From an uncultured Actinomycetes bacterium (lineage in GTDB: Bacteria; Actinomycetota; Actinomycetes; Nanopelagicales; Nanopelagicaceae), in the NCBI GenBank assembly GCA_903827945.1, contig CAIKKN010000022.1, positions 1 through 47,357 on the forward strand: a stretch of 47,357 nt of DNA, written 5' to 3'. The position numbers and the translations under genes are program-made. The notes beneath the pieces were generated by a model. It was given only the letters and a program-made list of their open reading frames with translations, did no database searches and had not been told where the DNA came from. Below, in pieces: positions 16,404 through 25,632 of this stretch (position 1 is the stretch's first letter; every line of letters starts with the position of its first letter).

Positions 16404-16804
16404 GATGCCTTCCACTCTATAAATTCATCTATATCGCGAATATAATCCGATTCAAAATATGGCTGTGACGCGAAAACACCAAGAACAGCATCTTCAGCAT
16501 CCGTGGAAATTTCTCTCCATAAACCAGGCTCAATGAGTAGCCCAGCCCCGCCCTCGATAATCTCGATTTCCGTCCATTCCGTTCCATCGAATAATCGGAG
16601 GGTCCACTGGCCGCGCAACGAAATAAAATACTGATGCAGTTCCTTATGTGCGTGCGATCCCCGAGAGCTTTTTGGATCGGAATGCGAAAGAAAATAGGCT
16701 CGTTGAGGCACCCACGGGAGATTTTTGAACTCAACAATCGTCAATCTTCCTCGGCTATCAGCTTGAATTTGTGGGTCTATAAAGTTTTGCACTGGGGCGC
16801 CCAC
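16400..16804 (-). CDS. dTDP-4-keto-6-deoxyglucose 3,4-ketoisomerase (FdtA/QdtA cupin)
   Basis: A 134-residue single cupin of the FdtA/QdtA family. It has RGSHAHKELHQYF near residue 50, supplying the catalytic histidines, and GLLIEPGLWREI near 90. The enzyme shifts the keto group of dTDP-4-keto-6-deoxyglucose from C4 to C3, setting up transamination. It starts with GTG, at 16804 or possibly 16792. It is the first gene of a minus-strand operon with the aminotransferase and probably the GT2 gene, and is divergent from rfbB, which makes its substrate. FdtA and QdtA differ in C4 configuration and cannot be told apart by eye. Confidence 0.85.
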   Translation of the reverse strand: MGAPVQNFIDPQIQADSRGRLTIVEFKNLPWVPQRAYFLSHSDPKSSRGSHAHKELHQYFISLRGQWTLRLFDGTEWTEIEIIEGGAGLLIEPGLWREISTDAEDAVLGVFASQPYFESDYIRDIDEFIEWKAS

Positions 16805-16873
16805 CTCTCTCTAATCTTAAAACCATGACTAGTTTAATGTTTCTATTCTCTTAGGTTCGGAACACACCCAAGA

Positions 16874-16879
16874 TACAAT
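16874..16879 (+). promoter_or_regulatory. leaderless-type -10 box of rfbB
   Basis: TACAAT ends 6 nt before the rfbB ATG at 16886. No Shine-Dalgarno sequence is present. This fits transcription starting at or next to the start codon. Confidence 0.5.
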
Positions 16880-16885
16880 TCTATT

Positions 16886-17824
16886 ATGCGCGTACTTGTG
16901 ACTGGCGGAGCGGGGTTTATTGGTTCAAACTTCACTCGTATGGCCCTCGGGGGAGATTTTGAATCGATTACCGAAGTCACCGTCTTGGACAAACTTACGT
17001 ATGCTGGAGACAGGAACAATCTCCATTTCGCAGAAAACAATCCACGCTTTGAATTCATTCAAGGTGACATATGTGACCCGCTTGTCGTCAGAGAAGCACT
17101 GGAGGGCGTAGACGCAATCGTTAATTTCGCGGCAGAATCCCATGTTGACCGCTCAATTGAAAATTCAACCGAATTCATTCGCACTAACATTTTAGGCGTT
17201 CAGGTTTTGTTAGATGCGGCCCTTGAAGTTGGCATAAAGCGATATTTGCAGGTATCAACTGACGAAGTTTATGGATCAATCTCCGAAGGGTCTTGGACGG
17301 AGACAGAACCGTTGTTACCAAATTCGCCCTACGCAGCAAGCAAAGCCTCTGCAGATCTCTTGGTCCGGGCTTACAACCGTACCCACCAACTTAATACCGT
17401 CATAACTCGCTGCAGCAACAACTACGGCCCAAATCAGTACCCTGAGAAATTAATTCCTTTATTTGTTTCAAAATTGATAAAAGGTGAAAAAGTTCCTGTG
17501 TATGGAAATGGCCTGAACGTACGGGATTGGCTACACGTTGACGACCACTGCCGTGGAATCGCAATAGTGCTGGAGAAGGGCCTCGCTGGAGAAATTTACA
17601 ACATTGGCGGGGGAACGGAACTTTCAAACATTGAACTTACAAAATTGCTCGTAGAACCCTTTGGAAAATTCGAAGACTTTGTTGAATACGTCGAAGATCG
17701 CAAGGGTCATGATTTACGTTATTCGGTAAATTGGGACAAAATTTCAACACTTGGATATCGACCTCTCGTAGATTTTCAAAGTGGAATTGCGAACGCAATC
17801 AAGTGGTATCAGGGAATTAGGTAA
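16886..17824 (+). CDS. rfbB: dTDP-glucose 4,6-dehydratase
   Basis: A 312-residue extended short-chain dehydrogenase. The NAD-binding motif GGAGFIG is at residues 7-13, with AAESHVDRS near 83, STDEVYGS near 127 and the catalytic YAASK near 148. It converts dTDP-glucose to dTDP-4-keto-6-deoxyglucose. It is slightly shorter than the usual 325-350 residues but has all the motifs. The acetyltransferase follows 7 nt later. rfbC and rfbD, needed for dTDP-rhamnose, are absent from this window, which fits a 3-amino sugar as end product. Confidence 0.93.
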   Translation: MRVLVTGGAGFIGSNFTRMALGGDFESITEVTVLDKLTYAGDRNNLHFAENNPRFEFIQGDICDPLVVREALEGVDAIVNFAAESHVDRSIENSTEFIRTNILGVQVLLDAALEVGIKRYLQVSTDEVYGSISEGSWTETEPLLPNSPYAASKASADLLVRAYNRTHQLNTVITRCSNNYGPNQYPEKLIPLFVSKLIKGEKVPVYGNGLNVRDWLHVDDHCRGIAIVLEKGLAGEIYNIGGGTELSNIELTKLLVEPFGKFEDFVEYVEDRKGHDLRYSVNWDKISTLGYRPLVDFQSGIANAIKWYQGIR

Positions 17825-17831
17825 CGGATAA

Positions 17832-18314
17832 ATGGCAGCACCATTCGTACATTCACACGCTCTCTGTGAGTCATCCAATATCGGTGAAGACACGAGAATC
17901 TGGGCCTTCGTCCACATTCTGCCTGGCGCAACCATCGGCTCAAACTGCAATATATGTGATCATGTTTTCATTGAAAACGATGTGATGGTTGGAAATAACG
18001 TCACAATTAAATCTGGCGTCCAACTTTGGGACGGACTTCGAATCGGGGATGACGTATTCATTGGTCCAAATGTCACTTTTACAAATGACAAATACCCGAA
18101 AAGTGGAAATAAAGATTTTCAGTTACTTGTCACGACCATCGAAAGTGGTGCCTCGATCGGAGCCAACGCAACAATTCTTCCCGGAATTAGGATTGGTCAT
18201 AACGCAACTGTTGGAGCCGGTTCAGTAGTTACGCATAATGTTGAACCAAACACATCTGTGATTGGTAATCCTGCGGCAGTCATCAAAAGAAAGCCAAGTA
18301 ATGACAAATTTTGA
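17832..18314 (+). CDS. hexapeptide-repeat sugar N-acetyltransferase (FdtC/QdtC/WbbJ-like)
   Basis: A 160-residue left-handed beta-helix protein with repeated I-G-x-N-x-x hexapeptides ([24 protein letters not shown]) from residue 35 to 145. In dTDP-amino-sugar loci such proteins transfer acetyl from acetyl-CoA to the 3-amino group, giving dTDP-Fuc3NAc or dTDP-Qui3NAc. The set rfbA, rfbB, ketoisomerase, aminotransferase and this gene completes that pathway. The AHA-type catalytic motif is not obvious. It overlaps the next membrane-protein gene by 15 nt. Confidence 0.82.
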   Translation: MAAPFVHSHALCESSNIGEDTRIWAFVHILPGATIGSNCNICDHVFIENDVMVGNNVTIKSGVQLWDGLRIGDDVFIGPNVTFTNDKYPKSGNKDFQLLVTTIESGASIGANATILPGIRIGHNATVGAGSVVTHNVEPNTSVIGNPAAVIKRKPSNDKF

Positions 18315-18774
18315 ATCACTATTTAGGTTTCTAAAAATTATCAATTCAAAATCAAAAAGTGCTTCAGTTCACAGGTCTATTCGTGAAACAACTCTAGCTA
18401 CCTCAATCTGGATTATTTCTCTCCTAGTGATTGCACTTCCAAATGGGTTTAAAACAAGAATCGGAACCATCGGCTTGCAAAACAATGCAACACCAAGTCA
18501 AATACGTAATGCCTGGGGCCCCGGAGATGCAGGGTCGTTATTAGATACAGCGCTCACTTGGTCAAAATTTCATCAAATCGACCGGACTACCCAATTTTGG
18601 ATTGTGCACCTTTGGACGCCGGGTATGTCATTAATTGAAGTGCCACTCATCTGGATTGCAAAGCTGGGAATACCTATTTTTTGGTCGCTACTTCTGATGA
18701 CAGTCGGCTTATGGGGCATATCAGATTTTGATATTTTTTCGCGAATCGCTTCAATTGGTAGCACGAAATCTTGA
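18300..18774 (+). pseudogene. N-terminal fragment of a polytopic membrane protein (glycosyltransferase-like)
   Basis: The frame starts at ATG 18300 inside the acetyltransferase end. It gives one membrane segment (TSIWIISLLVIALP), then a soluble stretch with WGPGDAGSLLDTALTW and HLWTPGMSLIEVPLIWI, then another membrane segment. That layout resembles the start of large ArnT/PMT-like membrane glycosyltransferases, which run to 450 residues or more. After about residue 140 the membrane-protein character stops abruptly and the frame reads antisense through the thiamine-enzyme gene. The gene therefore lacks most of its length. Identity is tentative; the truncation is the firmer observation. Confidence 0.55.
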
Positions 18775-19361
18775 ACGCTACTTGATTCGTCTAAAGTTAA
18801 AACAGAAGTGTACTTGGGCAAGAAATGTTGCTGTAGATCAATTGGAATGTCGACTAGCACTGGGCCTGGCCTTCCAGAGGTGCTTAATTTCCATAATGCT
18901 TCGAATATTTTGGGAAATTCCTCAACTGAGTTAATTTGTACGGCGTCTTTCGTGATTCCAGATACCATCGAACAAATATCGAGCTCTTGGAAGCCGTTTT
19001 GACGTTGTTTTCGATTTGATCGAATTTCTGCTGAATTTACTTGCCCCGTGATGAGTACGACTGGCGTTGAATCAAAGAATGCGGAGCCAATCGCGGTGAT
19101 TAGGTTTGTTGCCCCGGGACCGCTGGTAGCAAAAGCAACGCCTGGAGTACCTGAAATCCTTCCTTGGCCTTCTGCTGCAAAACCCGCTGCTTGCTCATGT
19201 TTCGTATTCACAATTTGAATTCTGTTAGTTCTATAAATGGCGTCCATCATGAAAGTGGTCATTCCACCGGATAAATGAAATACCTGGGAGACTTTTTTTT
19301 CACATAGAAATGCAGCAAGCCAATCTGACAAACTAACTAATTCACTGACCTGGTTGAGCAA
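18573..19361 (-). pseudogene. truncated thiamine-pyrophosphate enzyme (acetolactate-synthase-like N-terminal domain)
   Basis: The first 210 or so residues are a good TPP-enzyme N-terminal (PYR) domain. They include VFHLSGGM, the catalytic-type Glu in NTKHEQAAGFAAEG, VAFATSGPGATNLI and GRPGPVLVDIPIDLQ. Homologues run to 550-600 residues with central and TPP-binding domains. Here those are missing: past about 18720 the frame only reads the opposite strand of the membrane-protein fragment. Such IlvB-like enzymes occur in glycan loci. The start is uncertain; TTG at 19361 is the first option. As it stands the product could not bind TPP. Confidence 0.75.
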
Positions 19362-19478
19362 GATTCAATTTCCATTCGCTTGATAATGGATTAATTGTAT
19401 TTCTTTTTATAATTCCTAAACTGAAATAGTGGTCATTACTTTGATTTTTTTAATCGGTAGACCCACTTCTTGAAAAAT

Positions 19479-22250
19479 TCAACTTTGTGCATTCTCGCTT
19501 TCCCACGCTCTGCGTCCAGCAAGTAACTCGAGGCCGCGCTCTAGAGTCATAAATTCGACCGTATCGCCACGCCGCAGGGTTGCGTTTGTTTCGCCATCGG
19601 TTATGTACATGCCAAAGCGGCCATCTTTGATGATGACATTGCGGCCGGTGGCGGTGTCGATGCCAAGTTCTTTGAGTGGTGGTTTTGCGACACCACGGCG
19701 GCGAACCTTTGGTTGTTTGTAGATCTCGATGGCTTGGTCGAGATCGACCGTGAAGAGCTGATCTTCAGAAGTGAGTGTTCGCGAGTCAGTTCCATGTGTC
19801 ATGTATGGACCGTAACGGCCATTTTGAACTGTGATTTCGACGCCTTCGTATTCACCGAGAGTGCGTGGAAGAGACATCAGTTTCAGAGCATCGTCGAGTG
19901 TGATGGTGTCGAGATCCATTGTTGAAAGAAGTGATGCGGTCTTTGGTTTTGGTGCATCTTTTTTCTTGCGAGGTTTCTTAAGTTCGCCAGTTTTCTTATC
20001 TGGAACTAGCTCTGGTTCTGGAAGAACTTGAGTGACGTATGGACCGAAGCGTCCTGACTTTGCAATCAATGGAAGATTTGTAATTGGATCAATGCCAAGT
20101 TCGCGTTCACCTGAAGGTTTGGCAAGAAGTTCTATTGCTAGTTGTAGCGTGAGTTCATCTGGTGCAACGTTTTCGGGAATGTTTGCAAACTTACGGTCAT
20201 CACCTTGACCCTGTTGGACGTAGGCACCGAAACGACCGACACGGATTTCAATGTCTTCGCTAAGTTTCATCGTGTTGATCTGTTGAGCATCAATCATGCC
20301 GAGGTCTTGGGCAAGGTATTCAAGGCCTGGTTGGTCATCGTGGCCGTAGAAGAATTTAGTTAGCCATTGAACTCGTTCTTCGGTGCCATTAGCAATCTTG
20401 TCGAGATCTTCTTCCATAGAGGCAGTGAATTCATAATCAACAAGCTTGGAGAAATGTTGTTCAAGTAGCCCTGTTACGGAGAATGCGAGGAATGTGGGAA
20501 CCATTGCGCGTCCACGTTTAGTGACATAGCCGCGATCTTGGATTGTTGACATGATGGATGCGAAAGTGGAAGGGCGACCGATGCCGAGTTCTTCTAGTTT
20601 CTTCACGAGAGTCGGTTCGGTGTAACGGGCTGGAGGCTTTGTGTCATGGCCTTCGCATGTGTATTCAGTGACATTAATGGAGTCACCTTGCTTCATTGGT
20701 GGCAATTTCTTATCTGTGTTTTCGGTGTCGTCTTTGTCTTTTGTTTCAACGTCATCGATATCTTCATAGGCAGCAAGGAATCCTGGGAATGTGATGACAG
20801 ATCCGTTGGCGCGGAATATTGCTTCTTTGTCATCGAGTGTTTTAGCGCTGAAATCCACGCGCATTTGCTGCTTTTTAGCGTCTGACATTTGTGAGGCAAC
20901 GGTGCGCTTCCAGATTAAATCGTAAAGGGCAAATTCATCTCTTGATAGTTCTGGTGCGAGTTCACCGGGCGTACGGAAGTGATCTCCGGCAGGACGGATT
21001 GCTTCGTGAGCTTCTTGTGCATTCTTTGACTTGCCTTCATAAATGCGTGGGGCAGTTGGTACGTATTCGGGACCGTAAAGTGATTGCGCTGTTTGGCGCG
21101 CTGTTTGAATTGCGGCATGGCCTAGGTTTACAGAGTCAGTACGCATGTAGGTGATGTAGCCGTTTTCATAAAGGCGTTGCGCTACGCGCATGGTGATTTG
21201 TGCACCCCAACCAAGCCGTGATCCGGCATCTTGTTGAAGAGTAGATGTAGTGAAAGGCGCTTTAGGGCGTTCGGTGCGCGGAGATTCTTCTGTGCTGATT
21301 ACTTTAAGTTGTTCACCTTTGAGGTCGTCTGTTAATTTCTTAGCTTGTACTTCGTCGAGAAGCAGGATGTTGTTTGCATCTTTGGACTCTTTGAAGCCGC
21401 CGTTGCTATCAAAGTCATTTGTTTGAGCGACTCTTTTACCATCAAGACTTATTAACCGTGCTGTGAAGTTCTTATCTGTTTCTGCTTTGAGATCCCACCA
21501 TGAACTAGATATGAAAGCCATACGTTCGCGTTCGCGTTCCACAATGAGTCTTGTGGCGACTGATTGAACACGTCCTGCAGAGATACGCGGCATAACTTTC
21601 TTCCAGAGAACTGGAGAGAGGCGGTAGCCATAAAGTCTGTCTAATACTCTTCGTGTTTCTTGGGCGTCGACGAGTTTGTAATCGAGGTCGCGAGTTTCGT
21701 GCGCTGCTTTTTGAATCGCTTCTTTTGTAATTTCATTAAAGACCATTCGACTTACAGGAATCTTTGGTTTGAGAACTTCCATGAGGTGCCAAGCAATAGC
21801 TTCACCTTCGCGGTCCTCATCGGTAGCCAGAATAAGTTCAGTGGCATCTTTCATTAGGGCTTTGAGTTCGCTGACTTTCTTGCGCTTGTCAGGATTAATG
21901 ACGTAGAGAGGCGCGAAATCTTCTTCGATGTTGACGCCTTCTTTGGCCCAAGCAATCTTCTTGTATTCGGCTGGGATGTCAGCTGCGCGCTGTGGGAGAT
22001 CTCGAATGTGACCGACTGAGGCATCGACGACATAGTCATCGCCTAGATAGCCGCTGATTTTGCGGGCTTTTGCGGGGGATTCCACGATTACCAGTTTTTT
22101 GCCTGCGGCAGAGAGGTTACGTGGGGCTGATTCTTGAGGGGCAAACTTCTTTGATCTGCTGGTCTTCTTTGCGGTGGCTTTCTTTGTTGCTGCCCGTTTG
22201 GCAACAGCTTTCTTGGCTACTTTCTTAGCGGCCTTCTTAGCTGTTGCCAT
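19479..22250 (-). CDS. topA: DNA topoisomerase I with lysine-rich N-terminal extension
   Basis: A 923-residue type IA topoisomerase. The Toprim domain starts at about residue 48 (LVIVESPAKA) and includes DEDREGEAI. The active-site tyrosine is Tyr368 in GYITYMRTDS. Four C-terminal repeats of the GRFGxY type follow (GRFGAYVQ, GRFGPYVT, GRYGPYMT, GRFGMYIT). It relaxes negative supercoils and is normally essential. The first 35 or so residues are almost all Lys, Ala, Thr and Arg, a histone-like tail. In many actinobacterial TopA proteins the Lys-rich tail is at the C-terminus, so its place here is unusual. It lies 42 nt downstream of hppA. Confidence 0.96.
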   Translation of the reverse strand: MATAKKAAKKVAKKAVAKRAATKKATAKKTSRSKKFAPQESAPRNLSAAGKKLVIVESPAKARKISGYLGDDYVVDASVGHIRDLPQRAADIPAEYKKIAWAKEGVNIEEDFAPLYVINPDKRKKVSELKALMKDATELILATDEDREGEAIAWHLMEVLKPKIPVSRMVFNEITKEAIQKAAHETRDLDYKLVDAQETRRVLDRLYGYRLSPVLWKKVMPRISAGRVQSVATRLIVERERERMAFISSSWWDLKAETDKNFTARLISLDGKRVAQTNDFDSNGGFKESKDANNILLLDEVQAKKLTDDLKGEQLKVISTEESPRTERPKAPFTTSTLQQDAGSRLGWGAQITMRVAQRLYENGYITYMRTDSVNLGHAAIQTARQTAQSLYGPEYVPTAPRIYEGKSKNAQEAHEAIRPAGDHFRTPGELAPELSRDEFALYDLIWKRTVASQMSDAKKQQMRVDFSAKTLDDKEAIFRANGSVITFPGFLAAYEDIDDVETKDKDDTENTDKKLPPMKQGDSINVTEYTCEGHDTKPPARYTEPTLVKKLEELGIGRPSTFASIMSTIQDRGYVTKRGRAMVPTFLAFSVTGLLEQHFSKLVDYEFTASMEEDLDKIANGTEERVQWLTKFFYGHDDQPGLEYLAQDLGMIDAQQINTMKLSEDIEIRVGRFGAYVQQGQGDDRKFANIPENVAPDELTLQLAIELLAKPSGERELGIDPITNLPLIAKSGRFGPYVTQVLPEPELVPDKKTGELKKPRKKKDAPKPKTASLLSTMDLDTITLDDALKLMSLPRTLGEYEGVEITVQNGRYGPYMTHGTDSRTLTSEDQLFTVDLDQAIEIYKQPKVRRRGVAKPPLKELGIDTATGRNVIIKDGRFGMYITDGETNATLRRGDTVEFMTLERGLELLAGRRAWESENAQS

Positions 22251-22292
22251 TGGGTCTAATTACTACTTTCTATCTTTTTTCTTGTGTTCTGG

Positions 22293-24554
22293 TTACGCGA
22301 TTACTGTGGCCGCCCGACGAGCACGGACCATTTGCGCGATGATCAGAAGCATTGCGACTGAAGCGATGATGCGGTTAGTGACATCGTGGCCACCGAGAGC
22401 GAAGCTGACGATTGCTGGAGTAATCAAAACTGCAACAAGGTTCATGACCTTGATGAGTGGGTTGATTGCTGGACCAGCTGTGTCTTTGAATGGATCTCCG
22501 ACTGTGTCACCAACGATTGTTGCGTGGTGAGCATCGCTGCCCTTTCCTCCGTGGTGTCCATCTTCAATCATCTTCTTTGCGTTATCCCATGCTCCACCAG
22601 AGTTAGATAGGAATACAGCCATCAGTGTTCCTGTGCCGATTGCGCCAGCGAGGTATGCACCAAGTGCGCCAACACCGAGACCGAAACCAACTGCGACAGG
22701 CATCATGACTGCGAGCAGTCCTGGTGTTGCAAGTTCGCGTAGTGAGTCGCGTGTGCAAATATCAACAACCATTCCGTATTCAGGCTTTTCAGTGCCCTTC
22801 ATAATTCCTGGGTGTAGTTCAAATTGACGACGAACTTCGTGAACAACTGCGCCAGCTGCACGTGAGACCGCGTTGATTGCAAGACCAGAGAACATAAAGA
22901 CAACTGCAGCGCCAAGGATAAGACCAACCAAGTTTCTAGGATTTGCGACGTCTAGTACACCTTGGAATTGAAGATCTGCTGTTGTTACGCCACTGTCTTT
23001 TACTGCCTTAACAATTGCTTCGGTGAATGCACCGAACAAAGCTGTTGCAGCAAGAACTGCTGTGGCGATTGCAATACCTTTAGTGATTGCTTTTGTTGTG
23101 TTACCGACAGCATCAAGACCTGTAAGGATCTGTGCGCCTTCACCCTTAACATCGCCAGACATTTCAGCAATGCCTTGTGCGTTGTCTGAGATAGGGCCGA
23201 AGGTATCCATTGCGACGATAACGCCCACTGTTGTGAGAAGGCCGGTACCTGCAAGGGAGACTGCGAATAATGAAAGAACGATTGAGCCTTGGCCGAGGAG
23301 GTAAGCGGCAAGTACGCCACCTGCAATGAGCATGGCGGAAAATACTGCTGATTCAAAACCTACGGAAATACCAGCCAAAATCACTGTTGCAGATCCTGTC
23401 TTAGAGGAAGCGGCAACATCGTTCACTGGGCGCTTACCAACTTCGGTGAAGAAGCCAGTGAGAACTTGAATTGCGGCAGCGAGTGCAATACCAATCAAAA
23501 CCGCACCAAGTGCGAGGATGCGTGGATTTACTTTGCCATCGACTGCTGATGGATCTAGTCCTTCAAGCAACTTCATAGAACCTGGAAGGTATGAATATGT
23601 AGCGAAAGCAACAAGTACCGCAGAAATAACTGCGGAGAGGAAGAATGAACGGTTGATTGCCTGCATTGCGCTACGGTCTGTAGAACGAAGACGCGTAATG
23701 AAGATACCGATGATTGCGGTGATGATTCCGATTGCAGGAACGATCAATGGGAAAATCAAACCAGCGTTACCGAATCCTGCCTTACCAAGAATCAAAGCTG
23801 CTACGAGTGTTACAGCGTATGACTCAAAGAGATCCGCTGCCATACCGGCGCAGTCACCGACGTTGTCGCCAACGTTATCTGCAATTGTTGCGGCGTTACG
23901 TGGGTCATCTTCAGGAATATTCTTTTCAACTTTACCAACGAGGTCGGCGCCGACGTCAGCTGCCTTAGTGAAGATACCTCCACCAACGCGCATGAACATC
24001 GCGAGCATCGCTGCGCCAAAACCGAAGCCTTCAAGTACTGATGGTGCGTTTTCGCGGTAGAGAACTACAACGAGTCCTGCTCCAAAGAGACCGAGGCCGA
24101 CTGTGGTCATACCAACGACGCCGCCGGTGCGGAAAGCAATTTTGACTGCGCGTTCTGCGCTCTTCTGACGAGCGGCTTCTGCAACGCGCACATTTGCGCG
24201 AACTGCAAGCCACATACCGTTATAACCAACGAAGGCGGAGAATCCTGCGCCGACGAGGAAGAAGATTGAGCGGCCGATTCGAATATCAGCTGCGCCTGGA
24301 AGGGCGAAGAGGACAACGAAGACGATCGCTACGAAATATGAAAGTGTCTTGAATTGGCGATTGAGGTATGCCGCTGCGCCTTCTTGAACTGCGCCGGCAA
24401 TTTCCTTCATCTTCTCAGTGCCCTCATCATTTGCAAGGACTTGAGCGCGAAGGCCCCACGCGATGGCGAGGGCGATCAGAGAGATTCCTAGGACGCCATA
24501 GACATAGACGAGGTTGGAACCTGAAACTTGGACGAGATTTTCGGTGGTGGACAC
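22293..24554 (-). CDS. hppA: membrane-bound proton-translocating pyrophosphatase (K+-independent type)
   Basis: A 753-residue, about 16-segment membrane protein. The catalytic loops include DVGADLVGKVEKNIPEDD, NPRNAATIADNVGDNVGDCAG (residues about 210-245) and the late DNAKKMIE motif. It couples pyrophosphate hydrolysis to ion pumping across the cytoplasmic membrane. The GNTTKA motif near residue 488 has Lys where K+-dependent enzymes have Ala, a change known to replace the K+ requirement, so an H+-pumping, K+-independent enzyme is expected. It is monocistronic or cotranscribed with topA. Confidence 0.95.
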   Translation of the reverse strand: MSTTENLVQVSGSNLVYVYGVLGISLIALAIAWGLRAQVLANDEGTEKMKEIAGAVQEGAAAYLNRQFKTLSYFVAIVFVVLFALPGAADIRIGRSIFFLVGAGFSAFVGYNGMWLAVRANVRVAEAARQKSAERAVKIAFRTGGVVGMTTVGLGLFGAGLVVVLYRENAPSVLEGFGFGAAMLAMFMRVGGGIFTKAADVGADLVGKVEKNIPEDDPRNAATIADNVGDNVGDCAGMAADLFESYAVTLVAALILGKAGFGNAGLIFPLIVPAIGIITAIIGIFITRLRSTDRSAMQAINRSFFLSAVISAVLVAFATYSYLPGSMKLLEGLDPSAVDGKVNPRILALGAVLIGIALAAAIQVLTGFFTEVGKRPVNDVAASSKTGSATVILAGISVGFESAVFSAMLIAGGVLAAYLLGQGSIVLSLFAVSLAGTGLLTTVGVIVAMDTFGPISDNAQGIAEMSGDVKGEGAQILTGLDAVGNTTKAITKGIAIATAVLAATALFGAFTEAIVKAVKDSGVTTADLQFQGVLDVANPRNLVGLILGAAVVFMFSGLAINAVSRAAGAVVHEVRRQFELHPGIMKGTEKPEYGMVVDICTRDSLRELATPGLLAVMMPVAVGFGLGVGALGAYLAGAIGTGTLMAVFLSNSGGAWDNAKKMIEDGHHGGKGSDAHHATIVGDTVGDPFKDTAGPAINPLIKVMNLVAVLITPAIVSFALGGHDVTNRIIASVAMLLIIAQMVRARRAATVIA

Positions 24555-24622
24555 GTGGAAAGACTCCTCATTGAGTGTCGGTCTGAAATACGAGCCCGCT
24601 TCTCGAGTGGCCGGGCCGGTTT

Positions 24623-24660
24623 GCTCGCTTAGGGTAAGGGGCGAGCGCTGAATTTTACAA
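24623..24660 (-). promoter_or_regulatory. hairpin and probable hppA promoter
   Basis: On the minus strand, TTGTAA (24655-24660), an 18-nt spacer and TACCCT (24631-24636) resemble a promoter for hppA. The same stretch carries a 6-bp inverted repeat, GCTCGC (24623-24628) and GCGAGC (24641-24646), which could also end the transketolase transcript. The 133-nt gap between hppA and the transketolase gene otherwise shows nothing. Confidence 0.35.
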
Positions 24661-24687
24661 GAAATCGGCCTAATAAATAGGTATAAA

Positions 24688-25632
24688 TTAAAATTTGAGG
24701 CAGGTTTCAGCGATGCCCTCCGGGGTCATCCCGAATCGTTCAAAGAGGAAGTCGACGTTACCGGTGGGAGCAAAGATTCCTGGGATGCCAATCATCCTCA
24801 TCGGAGTTGGATGCACTTGGGCCAGTAGTTCGGCGACCGCGCCACCAAGTCCTCCAATTGTTGAGGCTTCCTCGACTGTGACGATCCTTCCAGTTTCCCG
24901 GGCCGCTTTGATAATTAAATCGTCATCGAGGGGCTTCAAGGTTGTCACATGAATGACACGAGCTGAAACGCCTTTGGTTTTGAGAAGTTTGGATGCTTCA
25001 AGGGCTGCGCTCACCATTGTTCCAAGAGCAACGATCGTGATGTCCTCACCCTGGGCAAGCGTGTGAGCGGTTCCTGGGCGGAATTTACGTTCCGTGCCTG
25101 GTAGCAGCGGAACTTTATGGCGAGAGACTCGAATAAAGGTTGGCTGATTTGCTTGGGCAGCCCAGCGCACAACATGTTCTGTTTCGATAGCATCCGCCGG
25201 AACGGCAATAGTGATGTTTGGCAAGACTCGTAGCCACGCCAAATCCTCAATCGAATGGTGCGTGGGACCAAGTTCGCCATAGGCGATTCCGGGACTCATA
25301 CCGCAAAGAATTGCTGGTGTGTTGCTATATGCAATATCCACTTTGATTTGTTCCATCGCGCGAGCCGTTAGGAAACATGAGGCGGCGCAAATAAAGGGAA
25401 TGAGGCCGGCATTTGCAAGGCCAGCGCCGACTCCAACGAGGTCTTGTTCTGCAATGCCCACATTTACTAGACGGTCAGGAAATGCCGCTTTGAATGCGTT
25501 GAGGTTTGAGGAGCCCGCTGAATCACTTGCCACAGCAACAATACGTGGATTAGAACTCGCAAGTTTAATAAGCGTTTCAGCAAATGCAATTCTGTTATCA
25601 AAACCCTGGGCCGCACTTTTGTCATTACTCAT
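24688..25632 (-). CDS. transketolase, C-terminal subunit (split enzyme)
   Basis: A 314-residue protein equal to the PYR and C-terminal domains of transketolase. The segment with VGIAEQDLVGVGAGLA near residue 77 carries the catalytic Glu that activates thiamine. TVEEASTIGGLGGAVAELL near 262 is the usual C-terminal motif. It pairs with the adjacent N-terminal subunit (4-nt ATGA overlap) to make one active transketolase moving a two-carbon ketol unit. Split transketolases often serve dedicated sugar pathways instead of the housekeeping pentose phosphate route. The neighbouring sugar genes and the divergent SorC-family regulator support such a role. Confidence 0.9.
   Translation of the reverse strand: MSNDKSAAQGFDNRIAFAETLIKLASSNPRIVAVASDSAGSSNLNAFKAAFPDRLVNVGIAEQDLVGVGAGLANAGLIPFICAASCFLTARAMEQIKVDIAYSNTPAILCGMSPGIAYGELGPTHHSIEDLAWLRVLPNITIAVPADAIETEHVVRWAAQANQPTFIRVSRHKVPLLPGTERKFRPGTAHTLAQGEDITIVALGTMVSAALEASKLLKTKGVSARVIHVTTLKPLDDDLIIKAARETGRIVTVEEASTIGGLGGAVAELLAQVHPTPMRMIGIPGIFAPTGNVDFLFERFGMTPEGIAETCLKF

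Noticed and set aside
23518-24060. 180-residue plus-strand ORF opposite hppA
   Set aside because: It is antisense to strongly conserved pyrophosphatase coding sequence and its translation is Arg/Ser/Pro-rich with no start signal.
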